NCBI RefSeq assembly: GCF_022271435.1
Contig: NZ_JAFIQY010000033.1
Span: forward strand, 34,347-98,346
Length of the DNA stretch: 64,000 bases
DNA from: Streptomyces monomycini
Lineage (GTDB): Bacteria; Actinomycetota; Actinomycetes; Streptomycetales; Streptomycetaceae
Direction: 5' to 3'
The position numbers were made by a program, and so were the translations under genes. This document shows positions 51,702-60,936 of this stretch, one piece after another (the stretch's first letter is position 1; every line of letters starts with the position of its first letter). The notes under the pieces are model-generated. The model had not been told where the DNA came from. It saw nothing but the letters and a program-made list of their open reading frames with translations, and ran no database searches.

Positions 51702-52613
51702 ATGGGGAACTTCTTGACGGACAAGGTGATCGCCGTCACCGGTGCGGGCCGCGGCATCGGGCGCGCGGTGGCCCTGGCCTGCGCCGCACAGGGCGCCAAG
51801 GTGGTCGTCAACGACTACGGGGTGGCGGTCGACGGCGCCGGACCGAGCAACGAGGTCGCCGAGGCGGTGGTCAAGGAGATCGAGCAGGCGGGCGGCGAGG
51901 CGGTCGCCGTCGCGGACGACGTGTCCACGATGGCGGGCGGCCAGCACCTCGTCGACACGGCGCTCACCCGCTACGGGCGCGTGGACGGTGTGGTGTGCGT
52001 GGCCGGCATCCTGCGCGAACGGATGCTCTTCAACATGACCGAGGAGGAGTGGGACCCGGTCGTCGCCACCCACCTGAAGGGCACGTTCACCGTGTTCCGG
52101 GCGGCCTCGGCGGTCATGCGCCGGCAGCGGTCCGGCACCCTCGTCGGCTTCACCAGCGGCAACCACCAGGGCAGCGTCTCGCAGGCCAACTACGCCGCGG
52201 CCAAGGGCGGCGTCATCTCGCTGGTGCGCAGCGCCGCGCTCGGCCTCAGCCGGTACGGCGTGACCGCCAACGCGGTCGCCCCCGTCGCCCGTACGCGGAT
52301 GTCCGCCGGCGTACCGACGGAGCTGACGGAGATCGGCGAGCCCGAGGACGTCGCGGCGCTCGTCGTCTACCTGCTCAGCGACCGCGCCCAGCAGGAACGC
52401 ATCACCGGGCAGGTCTACACGGTGGCCGGCCCGAAGATCGCGGTGTGGGCCCAGCCGAGGGAGCTGCGCTCCGGGTACGCGGAGGGTGGGTGGACGCCGG
52501 AGAAGATCGCGGAGTTTCTTCCGGGGACGGTGGGGGTCGATCCGATGCCGTTGCTGTCCCGGGTGGAGGCGATGGCCGCTGACGCGGCCGGGGGGCGGCG
52601 TCCCAACGTGTAG
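51702..52613 (+). CDS. SDR-family hydroxyacyl-CoA/steroid dehydrogenase-like enzyme
   Basis: 303 residues. Rossmann motif VTGAGRGIGRAVALACAAQGAKVVVNDYG with Asp after beta-2, so NAD-dependent. VCVAGILRERMLFNMTEEEWD replaces NNAG-type by VAG; catalytic Ser in TSGNHQGSVSQA and the YxxxK motif in ANYAAAKGG are kept. The layout resembles the SDR half of HSD17B4-type multifunctional beta-oxidation enzymes, which act on 3-hydroxyacyl-CoA. The C-terminal 80 residues extend past a basic SDR. Head of a three-gene set with an ACAD and ADH. Confidence 0.9.
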   Translation: MGNFLTDKVIAVTGAGRGIGRAVALACAAQGAKVVVNDYGVAVDGAGPSNEVAEAVVKEIEQAGGEAVAVADDVSTMAGGQHLVDTALTRYGRVDGVVCVAGILRERMLFNMTEEEWDPVVATHLKGTFTVFRAASAVMRRQRSGTLVGFTSGNHQGSVSQANYAAAKGGVISLVRSAALGLSRYGVTANAVAPVARTRMSAGVPTELTEIGEPEDVAALVVYLLSDRAQQERITGQVYTVAGPKIAVWAQPRELRSGYAEGGWTPEKIAEFLPGTVGVDPMPLLSRVEAMAADAAGGRRPNV

Positions 52614-52627
52614 GGCACCGGGTGCGC

Positions 52628-52818
52628 GGCGCCCGTTGGGCGCGGGTTTCCGGTTCGCCGGTGGCGGTTCGCCTTCGGGTGCGGCGTTGTTCGCGCCCGC
52701 GGCGGGCTGTGGCCGCTGGGCTGCGCCCGTTGGGCGCGGTTTCGCGTACTGGCGGTGGCGGTTCGCCTTCGGGTGCGGCGCCGTTGCGCCTGCGGCGGGC
52801 CGTGGTCGCTGCGCGGGG
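52628..52818. repeat. Two-copy ~95-bp intergenic direct repeat
   Basis: GGTGGCGGTTCGCCTTCGGG with GTGCGGCG occurs at 52660 and again at 52754, 94 bp apart. The preceding CGCCCGTTGGGCGCGG and following CGGCGGGC stretches also repeat. This fills most of the 315 bp between the SDR and ACAD genes; no gene is seen there. Confidence 0.85.
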
Positions 52819-52928
52819 CTGTCAAGGTTCGGGGGCGGGACTGCGCGGCAGGCCGCTCCGGCCCGCCCCCTTCCGTTGGGGGGTGGGTGGAGGGGTGGGT
52901 GGGGGCTGATCTCGGTGGGAGGCTTGTG

Positions 52929-54104
52929 GTGGATTTTTCGGTCGGGGTCGAAGACAGGGTGTTTCGGGGGGAGGTGCGTTGCTGGCTGGCTGAGCATCTG
53001 CGCGAGGGGTGGCTGTCCGGGCGTGAGTCATTTCGCGTACGGCGGGCCTGGGAGCGGGAGTTGGGGCGTTGTGGGTGGGTCGGGATCGGGTGGGACCGTG
53101 CTTACGGTTCGTTCGGGAACCGGGGGGCCTCGCTGACGCAGCAGGTGGTGTGGGCCGAGGAGTACGCCGCGGCGCGTGCGCCGGAGCGGGTGGGGCACAT
53201 CGGGGAGCAACTGCTGGCGCCGACGCTGATCGCTTACGGGGACGACGCGCAGCGGAAACGTTTCCTGCCGCCCGTCGCGCGGGGCGAGGAACTGTGGTGC
53301 CAGGGGTACAGCGAGCCCGGCGCGGGCTCGGACCTCGCGGCGGTCCGTACGGTGGCCGAGCGGGACGGGGGCACGTACCGGATCAGCGGGCAGAAGATCT
53401 GGACCTCGCTCGCGCGGGAGGCCGACTGGTGCTTCGTGCTGGCCAGGACCGATCCGGGGGAGCGGCGGCACCGGGGGCTGTCCTTCCTGCTGGTGCCGAT
53501 GGACCAGCCGGGGCGCGTCGAGGTACGGCCGATCCGGCAGATGACGGGGACGTCCGAGTTCAACGAGGTGTTCTTCGACGGGGCGGTGGCGCGCGCCGGG
53601 CATGTGGTGGGCGGCCCCGGCGCCGGGTGGCGGGTGGCCATGGGGCTGCTGGCGCTGGAGCGCGGCGTCTCCACGCTCGCCCAACAGGTCGCATTCACAG
53701 CAGAGTTGCGTGACGTCGTTCGCGAGGCGGTGCGTACGGGGGCGGTGGACGATCCCGTACTGCGGGGCCGGCTCGTACGTCAGTGGGCCGAGCTGCGGGT
53801 GATGCGGTGGAACGCGCTGCGCACGCTCGGGCCGGCGGCCGGGGACGCGGGCGCGCCCAGTGTGGCGAAGCTGCTGTGGTCCGGCTGGCACCAGCGGATG
53901 GGGGAGTTGGCCATGCAGGTACGGGGAGCGGGCGCGGTGTGCGGTCCGCAGCCGTGGACGGCGGATGCCGCGTACGAACTCGACGCGGTGCAGCGGCGGT
54001 TCCTCTTCAGCCGGGCCGACACGGTCTACGGCGGTTCGGACGAGATCCAGCGCACGATCGTTGCCGGGCGGGTGCTCGGCCTCGGCGGAGGGCGGGAGCG
54101 GTGA
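52929..54104 (+). CDS. Acyl-CoA dehydrogenase
   Basis: 391 residues from the GTG at 52929, preceded by GGGAGG; a GTG three bases earlier is an alternative. FAD-binding and active-site segments are clear: VDFSVGVEDRVFRGEVRCWL, WCQGYSEPGAGSDLAAVRT, SGQKIWTSLAREADWCFVLARTD, VEVRPIRQMTGTSEFNEVFFD and SRADTVYGGSDEIQRTIVAGRVLGL. Unlike the pair at 47-49 kb it has all domains in one chain. It is coupled to the ADH by TGATG. The Arg-rich frame upstream is intergenic. Confidence 0.92.
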   Translation: MDFSVGVEDRVFRGEVRCWLAEHLREGWLSGRESFRVRRAWERELGRCGWVGIGWDRAYGSFGNRGASLTQQVVWAEEYAAARAPERVGHIGEQLLAPTLIAYGDDAQRKRFLPPVARGEELWCQGYSEPGAGSDLAAVRTVAERDGGTYRISGQKIWTSLAREADWCFVLARTDPGERRHRGLSFLLVPMDQPGRVEVRPIRQMTGTSEFNEVFFDGAVARAGHVVGGPGAGWRVAMGLLALERGVSTLAQQVAFTAELRDVVREAVRTGAVDDPVLRGRLVRQWAELRVMRWNALRTLGPAAGDAGAPSVAKLLWSGWHQRMGELAMQVRGAGAVCGPQPWTADAAYELDAVQRRFLFSRADTVYGGSDEIQRTIVAGRVLGLGGGRER

Positions 54105-55171
54105 TGCGAGGCGTCATGTTCGAGGGGGACCGGCCGCGGGTCGTGGACGACCTGGAGGTACGGGAGCCAGGGCCCGGCGAGGTGCTGGTCGGTGTCCGGG
54201 CGGCGGGGCTGTGCCACAGCGATGTGTCAGTGGTCGATGGGACGATTCCTTATCCGGTGCCGGTGGTGCTGGGGCACGAGGGTGCGGGTGTCGTCGAGGA
54301 GGTGGGGGACGGGGTCACACATGTAGTGGCAGGAGATCATGTCGCGCTGTCCACGCTGGCCAACTGCGGGACGTGCGCGGAGTGCGACCGTGGCCGGCCG
54401 ACGATGTGCCGCGCCTCGATCGGGGTGCCCGGGAAGCCGTTCCGGCACGGCGGCCGGGAGGTCTACAGCTTCGCGTCCAACTCGGCCTTCGCCGAGCGTA
54501 CGGTCGTGCGGGCCGTGCAGGCGGTGCGGATTCCCCGTGCGATACCGCTGACGTCGGCGGCGCTGATCGGGTGCGGTGTGCTGACCGGGGTCGGCGCCGT
54601 CCTGAACCGTGCGCGGGTGGAGCAGGGCGACACGGTGGTGGTGATCGGCACGGGCGGTGTCGGGCTGAACGTGCTCCAGGGCGCCCGGCTGGCCGGCGCC
54701 TCGGTGCGCGTCGCCGTGGACCTCGACCCGGCCAAGGAGGCGGTGGCGCGGCTCTTCGGTGCGACGCACTTCGTGGACGCGTCGGCGGTGCCGGACACCG
54801 TCGAGGCCGTACGCGGCGTCCTGCCCTACGGCGCCGACCACGCCTTCGAGTGCGTGGGCCGTACGGAGCTGATCCGGCAGGCCGTGGACCTCCTCGGCCG
54901 GCACGGTCAGGCGGTACTGCTGGGCGTGCCCCCGGCCGCCGCCGAGGCGTCGTTCCTGGTCTCGTCGATGTACCTGGACAAGTCCATCCTGGGCTGCCGC
55001 TACGGCTCGTCCCGCCCGCAGCGCGACATCGCGCGGTACGCGAGGTTCTACGAGGAGGGCCGCCTCCTCCTGGACGAGCTGGTGACCAGGACTTACGCGA
55101 TCAAGGACTTCGACGCGGCGGTGGCGGACCTGCGGAGGGGGCGGGTGGCGCGGGGAGTGCTGACGTTCTGA
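54104..55171 (+). CDS. Zinc-dependent alcohol dehydrogenase
   Basis: 355 residues of the MDR superfamily. Catalytic zinc ligands in AAGLCHSDVS and GHEGAGVVEEVG, and the structural zinc lobe with four cysteines in NCGTCAECDRGRPTMC. The cofactor motif VVVIGTGGVGLNVLQGARLAGA is followed by AVDLDPAKEA, with Asp typical of NAD. Long-chain class III-like form. Overlaps the ACAD stop; probably oxidises an alcohol or acts as hydroxyacyl step in the island's pathway. Confidence 0.92.
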   Translation: MRGVMFEGDRPRVVDDLEVREPGPGEVLVGVRAAGLCHSDVSVVDGTIPYPVPVVLGHEGAGVVEEVGDGVTHVVAGDHVALSTLANCGTCAECDRGRPTMCRASIGVPGKPFRHGGREVYSFASNSAFAERTVVRAVQAVRIPRAIPLTSAALIGCGVLTGVGAVLNRARVEQGDTVVVIGTGGVGLNVLQGARLAGASVRVAVDLDPAKEAVARLFGATHFVDASAVPDTVEAVRGVLPYGADHAFECVGRTELIRQAVDLLGRHGQAVLLGVPPAAAEASFLVSSMYLDKSILGCRYGSSRPQRDIARYARFYEEGRLLLDELVTRTYAIKDFDAAVADLRRGRVARGVLTF

Positions 55172-55376
55172 CGGGAGGGCTGGAGGGCGGGAGGGCTGGA
55201 GGGCGGGATGACGGGGTGAAGGGGTGACGAGACGACGTTCTGAGGGGGCGGGCTGGCGGGTCGGCGTACGGGGAGGCGGGGCACCGTACTGGGGGGCCGG
55301 CGTGCCGCCCGCCAGTACGGACGCCCTCCGCCCGCTTCCCTCCGGTCCCTCCGGCTTCCGGCAGGGCGGGCCCGTC

Positions 55377-56081
55377 CTACGCGCTGAAGCGGCCGAAAGC
55401 GCCCCGGTGGAACAGGAGTGGGCCGGCTCCGGCGGCTCCCGGGTCCGTGCCGAGGGCGGCGACCCGGCCCACGACGATGAGGTGGTCGCCGCCGGTGTGC
55501 ACGGCCTGGATCGTGCAGTCGATCCAGGCCGGGACGCCCGCCAGGCGCGGTGAGCCGGTGACGGGCGCGGGCGTGTGGGTGACGCCCGCGAACTTGTCGG
55601 CGCCGCTGACCGCGAAGGCGCGGCACAGGCCCTCCTGGTCCGCGCCCAGGATGTTGACGCAGAAGACGCCCGCGCGGGCGATCCGGGGCCAGGTCGTGGA
55701 CGTACGGGCCACCATGAACGTGACCAGCGGCGGGTCGAGGGAGAGCGACGCGAAGGACTGACAGGCGAAGCCCGCGGGGGCGTCGGGCGGGGCGCCGGCC
55801 GCGCAGGGCGCGGGGGCGGGCGCGGGAGCGGGGGCGGTGATGACCGTGACGCCGCTGGCGAAGTGACCGAGGACGTCGCGGAACGCCGTCGGGTCCAGTG
55901 GCGCGCGCTCGTCCTCCCGTACGGCCCTGAGGGCAGGGCGCGGCGGTGTGGTGGTGGCGCGGTCCGGGGTCGGGCCCGGGGCCGGGGCCCCGGCCGAGGT
56001 CGGCGCCCCGGATGAGGTCGGCGCGCCCACCGACCGCAGATAGCGCACCGCGATGGCTGCCATACCGGCGTGTCCCATCAT
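55377..56081 (-). CDS. Flavin reductase-family (HpaC-like) FMN-binding protein
   Basis: 234 residues. The FMN-binding split-barrel has the motif FRDVLGHFASGVTVITA, GFACQSFASLSLDPPLVTFMVAR and FCVNILGADQEGLCRAFA, as in HpaC/reductase components that supply reduced flavin to two-component monooxygenases. The first ~45 residues are Ala/Pro-rich. Three ATGs at 56081, 56078 and 56063 are possible starts. Next to an operator site, and the window holds a flavin monooxygenase 3.5 kb away, but that type carries its own NADPH site; a separate oxygenase partner may lie elsewhere. Confidence 0.85.
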   Translation of the reverse strand: MMGHAGMAAIAVRYLRSVGAPTSSGAPTSAGAPAPGPTPDRATTTPPRPALRAVREDERAPLDPTAFRDVLGHFASGVTVITAPAPAPAPAPCAAGAPPDAPAGFACQSFASLSLDPPLVTFMVARTSTTWPRIARAGVFCVNILGADQEGLCRAFAVSGADKFAGVTHTPAPVTGSPRLAGVPAWIDCTIQAVHTGGDHLIVVGRVAALGTDPGAAGAGPLLFHRGAFGRFSA

Positions 56082-56094
56082 GGCTCCATTGAAC

Positions 56095-56109
56095 CTGACG
56101 GGCCGTCAG
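56095..56109. promoter_or_regulatory. CTGACG-N3-CGTCAG operator (site 3)
   Basis: CTGACGGGCCGTCAG, seven-bp perfect arms, the best palindrome of the set. It starts 14 bp upstream of the flavin reductase ATG. Confidence 0.75.
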
Positions 56110-56149
56110 TTAGGAAGGGCGGCGGGCCTTCCTCACCGCCCCCACCCCA

Positions 56150-57046
56150 TCATCGCCCCCGATACGTGGGCCGACGGCGCTCCACGAAGGCCGTCACCCC
56201 CTCCCGCGCGTCCGCCGTCGTCATGTTGATCTCCTGGGCCGCTGCCTCGGCCGCGAACGCCGTGCCGCGGTCGCCGTCCATCGAGGCGTTGACCAGCTGC
56301 TTCGTGAGGGCGAGGGCCCGGGTCGGGCCGGCGGCGAGCCGTTCCGCCCAGTCCTGCGCGGCCTTCTTCAGGCCCGCGTCCGGCACCACCCGGTTGACCA
56401 GCCCCATGCGTTCGGCGTCGGCCGCCGTGACGGCGTCGCCGAAGAACAGCAGCTCCTTCGCGCGCTGCGGCCCGACGAGCCGCGGCAGCAGGTACGCGCC
56501 GCCGCCGTCCGGTACGAGGCCGCGGCGCGCGAACACCTCGATGAACGTGGCGGACTCGGCCGCCACCACCAGGTCGCAGGCGAAGGCGAGGTGCGCGCCG
56601 AGCCCGGCGGCGGTGCCGTTGACGGCGGCGAGGACGGGTTTCTCGCAGTCGAGTACGGCGGAGACGAGGCGCTGGGCGCCGCGCCGGATCAGACGGGCCA
56701 CGTCGCCCGCGACCCGCTCGGGCGGCTGCGCGCCGCTGCCTGGCCCTCCGCCACCCGGCCCTCCGCCACCCGGCCCGCTACCGCCTGGCCTTCCGCCGCC
56801 CGGCCCGCCGCGGAGGTCGGCCCCCGCGCAGAAACCTTTGCCCGTTCCGGTGACGACGACAGCGCGCACGTCCGGGTCGGCGGACGCCTCGGAAAGTTGC
56901 TCGATGAGGCGTTCGCGCAGGTCAGGGGTGATGGCATTGAGGGCGGCCGGGCGGTTGAGGGTGATCTGCAGCACGCCGTTGTCAGTGGTGTGGAGTATCA
57001 AGGAATCAGCGGAGACGGAAGCGGGGGAATCGGGGGTGGGGGCCAT
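56150..57046 (-). CDS. Enoyl-CoA hydratase/isomerase
   Basis: 298 residues from the ATG at 57046. Crotonase fold: LQITLNRPAALNAITPDLRERL, oxyanion-hole segment GKGFCAGADL, then LAAVNGTAAGLGAHLAFACDLV with the second oxyanion glycine, and FARRGLVPDGGGAYLLPRL. A Gly/Pro-rich insertion of about 25 residues sits directly after GADL, encoded by degenerate CCACCCGGCCCT repeats; it is not part of the family fold. Hydrates or isomerises enoyl-CoA produced by the ACADs. Shares the transcript of the CoA ligase, 94 bp upstream. Confidence 0.9.
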   Translation of the reverse strand: MAPTPDSPASVSADSLILHTTDNGVLQITLNRPAALNAITPDLRERLIEQLSEASADPDVRAVVVTGTGKGFCAGADLRGGPGGGRPGGSGPGGGGPGGGGPGSGAQPPERVAGDVARLIRRGAQRLVSAVLDCEKPVLAAVNGTAAGLGAHLAFACDLVVAAESATFIEVFARRGLVPDGGGAYLLPRLVGPQRAKELLFFGDAVTAADAERMGLVNRVVPDAGLKKAAQDWAERLAAGPTRALALTKQLVNASMDGDRGTAFAAEAAAQEINMTTADAREGVTAFVERRRPTYRGR

Positions 57047-57140
57047 GGTGAGGCGGCTCCGAGTTCTGTGGTCGACGGGGAGAGCCCGCGGGAGGGCGAG
57101 CGCCCGGGCGGCCGTGCGGGCCGCCGGTCCGCTCACGCGG

Positions 57141-59411
57141 TCAGTGGCAGACGGCGAGCGCGTCGAGTGCGACGGCGCCCTGGCCGCGCGGCAGCACCAT
57201 CAGCGGGTTGATGTCCAGTTCGGCGAGTTCGCCGCTCAGGTCCAGTGCCATCCGCTGGACGCGCAGGACGACCTCGACGAGCGCGTCCACGTCGGCCGGC
57301 CGCCCTCCCCGTACGCCCTCCAGCAGGGCGTGGCCGCGCAGTTCGCCGAGCATCGCGCGGGCCCGGTCCTCGCCGAAGGGCGGCACGCCGACGGCCGTGT
57401 CCCGCAGGACCTCGACGAGCACCCCGCCCAGTCCGACCGTCACGGTCGGCCCGAAGAGGCGGTCCGGGGTGACGCCCACGACCATCTCCACGCCCCGCTC
57501 GACCATCTGGCAGACGAGCACTCCGTCCAGTTCGATGCCTTCGCAGCGGGCGATGTCGGCCAGCTCCCGATAGGCGTCCCTGACCTGGCTGGCGGAGGTC
57601 AGCCCGGTCTTGACGAGCCCGAGCTCCGTCTTGTGCGCGAGCTGCGGCGCGGACGCCTTCATGACGACGGGGTAGCCGACCAGGCTCGCGGCGCGCACGG
57701 CCGCCGCCGCGCTGGTGACGAGCTGCTCGCGCGGCACCCTGATCCCGTAGGCGCGCAGGAGCTGCTTCGCCGCGTGTTCGCTGAGCTGCTGGCCCGGGCG
57801 CAGCAGGTCCTGCGCCTTGCGCGCGGAGGGCGACGGCGTGCGCGGCGCTTCGTCGAAGGGGGAGCGGTAGCCGGCGGTGAAGCGGTGGTGGGCGAGATGG
57901 GCGCGTACGGCCGTGACGCAGTTCGCGAAGGTGCGGAAGGTCGCCACGCGCTGGGAGCCGAGGAGGGTGTGCCGGTAGGCGTCCTCGGTGCCGACGGGCG
58001 AGCCCCAGACGACGCACACCAGCTTGTCCGTCGCCTCCGCCGCGTCCACGAGATCCTGCGCCAGCTTGTCGCTCATCGGCGGGAACGGGCCGGTGATCGG
58101 ACAGATCAGTACGCCGATGGACGGGTCGGCGAGCAGCGCGTCAATGATCTTGCGGCCGCGCCGGTCACCGACCGGGTGCCCGCCGCTGTCCACCGGGTTG
58201 GCGACGCTCAGGTAGTCCGGGATCCACTGGTGCAGCTCGTCCTGCTTGGCGCGGTCCAGTGCGGGCAGCCGGAGCCCGGCGGCCGTCGCCAGGTCCGCGA
58301 AGTGGGCGCCGGTGCCCCCGGATATCGAATAGACGGCGACGCCGTCGGCCGTCGGCGTACGGGCCCGGGCGAGCAGGGCCGCGGTGTCCTGCAACTCGTC
58401 CAGTCCGTCCACCCGGATCACTCCGAACTGCCGCATGGCCGCGTCCACCACCGCGTCGGCACCGGTCAGTTTGCCGGTGTGCGAGGCGGCCGTACGGGCC
58501 CCGGCCTCGGTGCGGCCGACCTTGACGGCGACGACCGGGACCTTGTTGCGGGCCGCCCGGTCGGCGGCGAGCAGGAAGCTCCGGCCGTCCTTGAACCCTT
58601 CGATGTACGCGGCGACGGCGCCGACCTCGGGACGGGAGGCGAAGTAGGAGAGGAAGTCGGCGGTCTCCAGATCGGCCTCGTTGCCGGTCGGGGCCCAGTG
58701 CGAGAGGCGGATGCCCAGCTCCTGGAGGGAGAAGACGGGGCGGCCCTGGTGGCCTGACTGGGTGATCAGGGCGATGGCGGGGCCGTCCAGGTCCTCGCGG
58801 AACGACGCGAAGGCGTTGAGGTTGGTGTTCGGGCCGAGCAGCCGGATGCCGGTACGGGCCACGGCCTCGGCGAGCCGGTCCTGGGCGGCGGCACCGGCCG
58901 CCCCGGTCTCGGCGAAGCCGGAGGCGAAGGCGACCGCGAACCTGACCTTGGCGTCGGCCAGTTCCTCGATGACGGGTACGGGGTCCGCGACCAGCAGTAC
59001 GGCGAGATCGGCCTGCTCGGGCAGGTCGGAGACGGAGGTGAGACAGGGCAGGCCGAAGACGCTGCGGCGGCCCGGGTTGACCGGGTAGAGGCGGGCACCG
59101 ACACGTTCGGCCCACGCGATGAGCTGGCGGGTGATGCCGGTGTTCGGGCGGCCCTCGCTGTCGGAGGCGCCGACCACCGCGACCGCCCCGGGCCGGAAGA
59201 ACCGGTCCAGGTCGGGGACGGGGGCGTACAGCGGGCGCCCGCTGACGTCCAGGTCGGGCCCCGTGGTGCCGGCGGGCGTGCCGTCGGTGCGCGGTCCGCC
59301 CGTGGGCGGTGCGGCCGTGCCGTGCACGGTGTGCGGTGGGGTGGCCCCGCAGGCCACTACGCGGGCGGGGCTGGAGTGAGTGGTGAGACTGCCGTGAGTC
59401 GATCCAAGCAT
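57141..59411 (-). CDS. Acyl-CoA synthetase (NDP-forming type), CoA-binding plus ATP-grasp
   Basis: 756 residues. After a Pro/Thr-rich N-terminus comes a CoA-binding Rossmann domain (RPGAVAVVGASDSEGRPNTGI), a succinyl-CoA-ligase-like domain (IALITQSGHQGRP with the catalytic-loop His) and a C-terminal ATP-grasp domain (LSEHAAKQLLRAYGIRVPREQLVTSA, YPVVMKASAPQLAHKTELG). This architecture forms an acyl-CoA from an acid with ATP, giving ADP and Pi, or acts as acetate-type CoA ligase. It activates the substrate entering the island's beta-oxidation steps, I infer. Two operator sites lie upstream. Confidence 0.88.
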   Translation of the reverse strand: MLGSTHGSLTTHSSPARVVACGATPPHTVHGTAAPPTGGPRTDGTPAGTTGPDLDVSGRPLYAPVPDLDRFFRPGAVAVVGASDSEGRPNTGITRQLIAWAERVGARLYPVNPGRRSVFGLPCLTSVSDLPEQADLAVLLVADPVPVIEELADAKVRFAVAFASGFAETGAAGAAAQDRLAEAVARTGIRLLGPNTNLNAFASFREDLDGPAIALITQSGHQGRPVFSLQELGIRLSHWAPTGNEADLETADFLSYFASRPEVGAVAAYIEGFKDGRSFLLAADRAARNKVPVVAVKVGRTEAGARTAASHTGKLTGADAVVDAAMRQFGVIRVDGLDELQDTAALLARARTPTADGVAVYSISGGTGAHFADLATAAGLRLPALDRAKQDELHQWIPDYLSVANPVDSGGHPVGDRRGRKIIDALLADPSIGVLICPITGPFPPMSDKLAQDLVDAAEATDKLVCVVWGSPVGTEDAYRHTLLGSQRVATFRTFANCVTAVRAHLAHHRFTAGYRSPFDEAPRTPSPSARKAQDLLRPGQQLSEHAAKQLLRAYGIRVPREQLVTSAAAAVRAASLVGYPVVMKASAPQLAHKTELGLVKTGLTSASQVRDAYRELADIARCEGIELDGVLVCQMVERGVEMVVGVTPDRLFGPTVTVGLGGVLVEVLRDTAVGVPPFGEDRARAMLGELRGHALLEGVRGGRPADVDALVEVVLRVQRMALDLSGELAELDINPLMVLPRGQGAVALDALAVCH

Positions 59412-59449
59412 CGCTGACGCCCGCTCCCGTGTGACGAGTGCCGATCCAA

Positions 59450-59464
59450 CTGACGCCTCGTCAG
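59450..59464. promoter_or_regulatory. CTGACG-N3-CGTCAG operator (site 4)
   Basis: CTGACGCCTCGTCAG, perfect 6-bp arms, 39 bp upstream of the CoA ligase start on the minus strand. Confidence 0.7.
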
Positions 59465-59474
59465 GTTAGGGCAC

Positions 59475-59489
59475 CTGACGCTCAGTCAG
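59475..59489. promoter_or_regulatory. CTGACG-N3-CGTCAG-like operator (site 5)
   Basis: CTGACGCTCAGTCAG, one mismatch in the right arm, centred 25 bp from site 4; it spans the stop codon of the monooxygenase gene. Paired sites suggest cooperative binding. Confidence 0.55.
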
Positions 59490-60843
59490 GAATGGGTCGT
59501 ACGGGATCGGGATCGGGATCGAGTGTGGGTGTGGGCGCCGACGTGGGCGTGGGGGCCGAGGCCTGGCGGGCGTGGGCCTCGGCGATGGCGTGGGCGATGC
59601 GGCGGGCGTCGTGGGACAGCTCGCGGAACATGCCGCTGATCGGGTTGGTGTAGCCGGTGAAGTAGAGGTCCGGGCAGGAGGGGAGGGTGCGGGGGCCGTG
59701 GACGCGCGGGCGGCCGCGGGTGTCGAGGAGGCCGAGATGGCCGACGAGGCCGTCCAGGCCGCGCCGGTAACCGGTGGCGGCGATGACGGCCTCCGGTTCG
59801 ATCGCGTCGCCGTCCGTGAGCCGTACGACGCCGCCGTCGAAGGATGCCACGGCCGCCACCGGCCGTACCGCTCCGCGCTGTACGGCGTCGATCAGCCCCA
59901 CGTCCTGGACGGGGATCGCCCCTTCCAGGACCCGGCTGTACAGCCCGGTGTCCGGCATCGGCAGGCCGTGTGCCGACAGGTCCGGTACGGACAGGCGGCG
60001 CATCACCCGGGCCGCTCGGTCCACCGCGCGCGGAGGCAGACGCCGTACGAGGATGCCCGTCGCCTGGGCGGGCCAGCCCGCCGTCGAGCGGCGCACGATG
60101 TGCGGGGCGGTGCGGACCGCCAGCCGTACCCGGGCCGCGCCGCCTTCCGCCAGGTCGACGGCGATCTCGGCTCCGGTGTTGCCGGTGCCGACGACCAGGA
60201 CGTCCTTGCCCGCGTACGGCGCGGCGTTGCGGTAGTCGCCGGCGTGCAGGAGTTCGCCCGGGTAGGTGTCGCGGCCGGGCCAGTCGGGGAGGTGCGGGGT
60301 GTGGTTGTAGCCGGTGGCGATCACGACCGTACGGGCGGCCGGCTCGCGCCCGCCGTTCGCGTGGAGCACCCACCCGCCGTCCGCGCCCCGGTCCACGCGC
60401 CGTACTTCGACGCCCGTGGCGACTTCGAGGTCGTGGTGCGCGGCGTACTGCTCCAGGTAGCGCACCACGTCGTCGCGCGCGACCCACCGCCCGTAGGCGC
60501 GCGGGATGGGCAGACCCGGCAGGCCGGAGAGGCGGCGCGTGGTGTGCAGTCGCAGACGGTCGTAATGGCCCCGCCAGGAAGCGCCCACCGCGTCGGCCTT
60601 TTCGAGGACGACGGCACGGATGCCGTAGGCGCCGAGCGCGGCGGCCGTGGCGAGCCCGCCCGGCCCGCCCCCGACGACGTACACGGGCGGGACGGCGGCG
60701 GGCGGGACGACTGAGGCGGCCGCCGTCCCGGGCGCGGTGGCGCCGTCCGCGGGTGCGCTGCCCGCGGGGGATCGGGACGCGGGGGAACGGGACGCGGGGG
60801 AACGGGATGCGGAGGAGCTGGCGTGCGCTGCGTCGTCCGGCAT
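59482..60843 (-). CDS. NAD(P)/FAD-dependent flavin monooxygenase (group B, FMO/BVMO-like)
   Basis: 453 residues from the ATG at 60843. A Ser/Arg/Pro repeat N-terminus precedes the FAD motif VYVVGGGPGGLATAAALGAYG, the region TGYNHTPHLPDWPG, the FMO-type signature YPGELLHAGDYRN, NADPH motif VLVVGTGNTGAEIAVDLAEGG and the late PISGMFRELSHDARRIAHAI. Oxygenates nucleophilic carbon, sulfur or ketones. In this regulon it could open a ring or hydroxylate the substrate. Ends in a Pro/Thr/Asp repeat tail. Divergent from the OB-fold gene across operator site 6. Confidence 0.88.
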   Translation of the reverse strand: MPDDAAHASSSASRSPASRSPASRSPAGSAPADGATAPGTAAASVVPPAAVPPVYVVGGGPGGLATAAALGAYGIRAVVLEKADAVGASWRGHYDRLRLHTTRRLSGLPGLPIPRAYGRWVARDDVVRYLEQYAAHHDLEVATGVEVRRVDRGADGGWVLHANGGREPAARTVVIATGYNHTPHLPDWPGRDTYPGELLHAGDYRNAAPYAGKDVLVVGTGNTGAEIAVDLAEGGAARVRLAVRTAPHIVRRSTAGWPAQATGILVRRLPPRAVDRAARVMRRLSVPDLSAHGLPMPDTGLYSRVLEGAIPVQDVGLIDAVQRGAVRPVAAVASFDGGVVRLTDGDAIEPEAVIAATGYRRGLDGLVGHLGLLDTRGRPRVHGPRTLPSCPDLYFTGYTNPISGMFRELSHDARRIAHAIAEAHARQASAPTPTSAPTPTLDPDPDPVRPIPD

Positions 60844-60936
60844 GCCGGTGAGGGTAACCGCGTACGGCGCGCATGTCGCCGTACGCGGCACTGCCCGTGC
60901 CGGCCCCCTTGCGCATCCAGGCCAACGTCAAGTGAA

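Noticed and set aside
55172..55376. Possible small gene in the gap after the ADH
   Set aside because: Repetitive GGAGGGCTGGAGGGCGGGA sequence without start, frame bias or domain.
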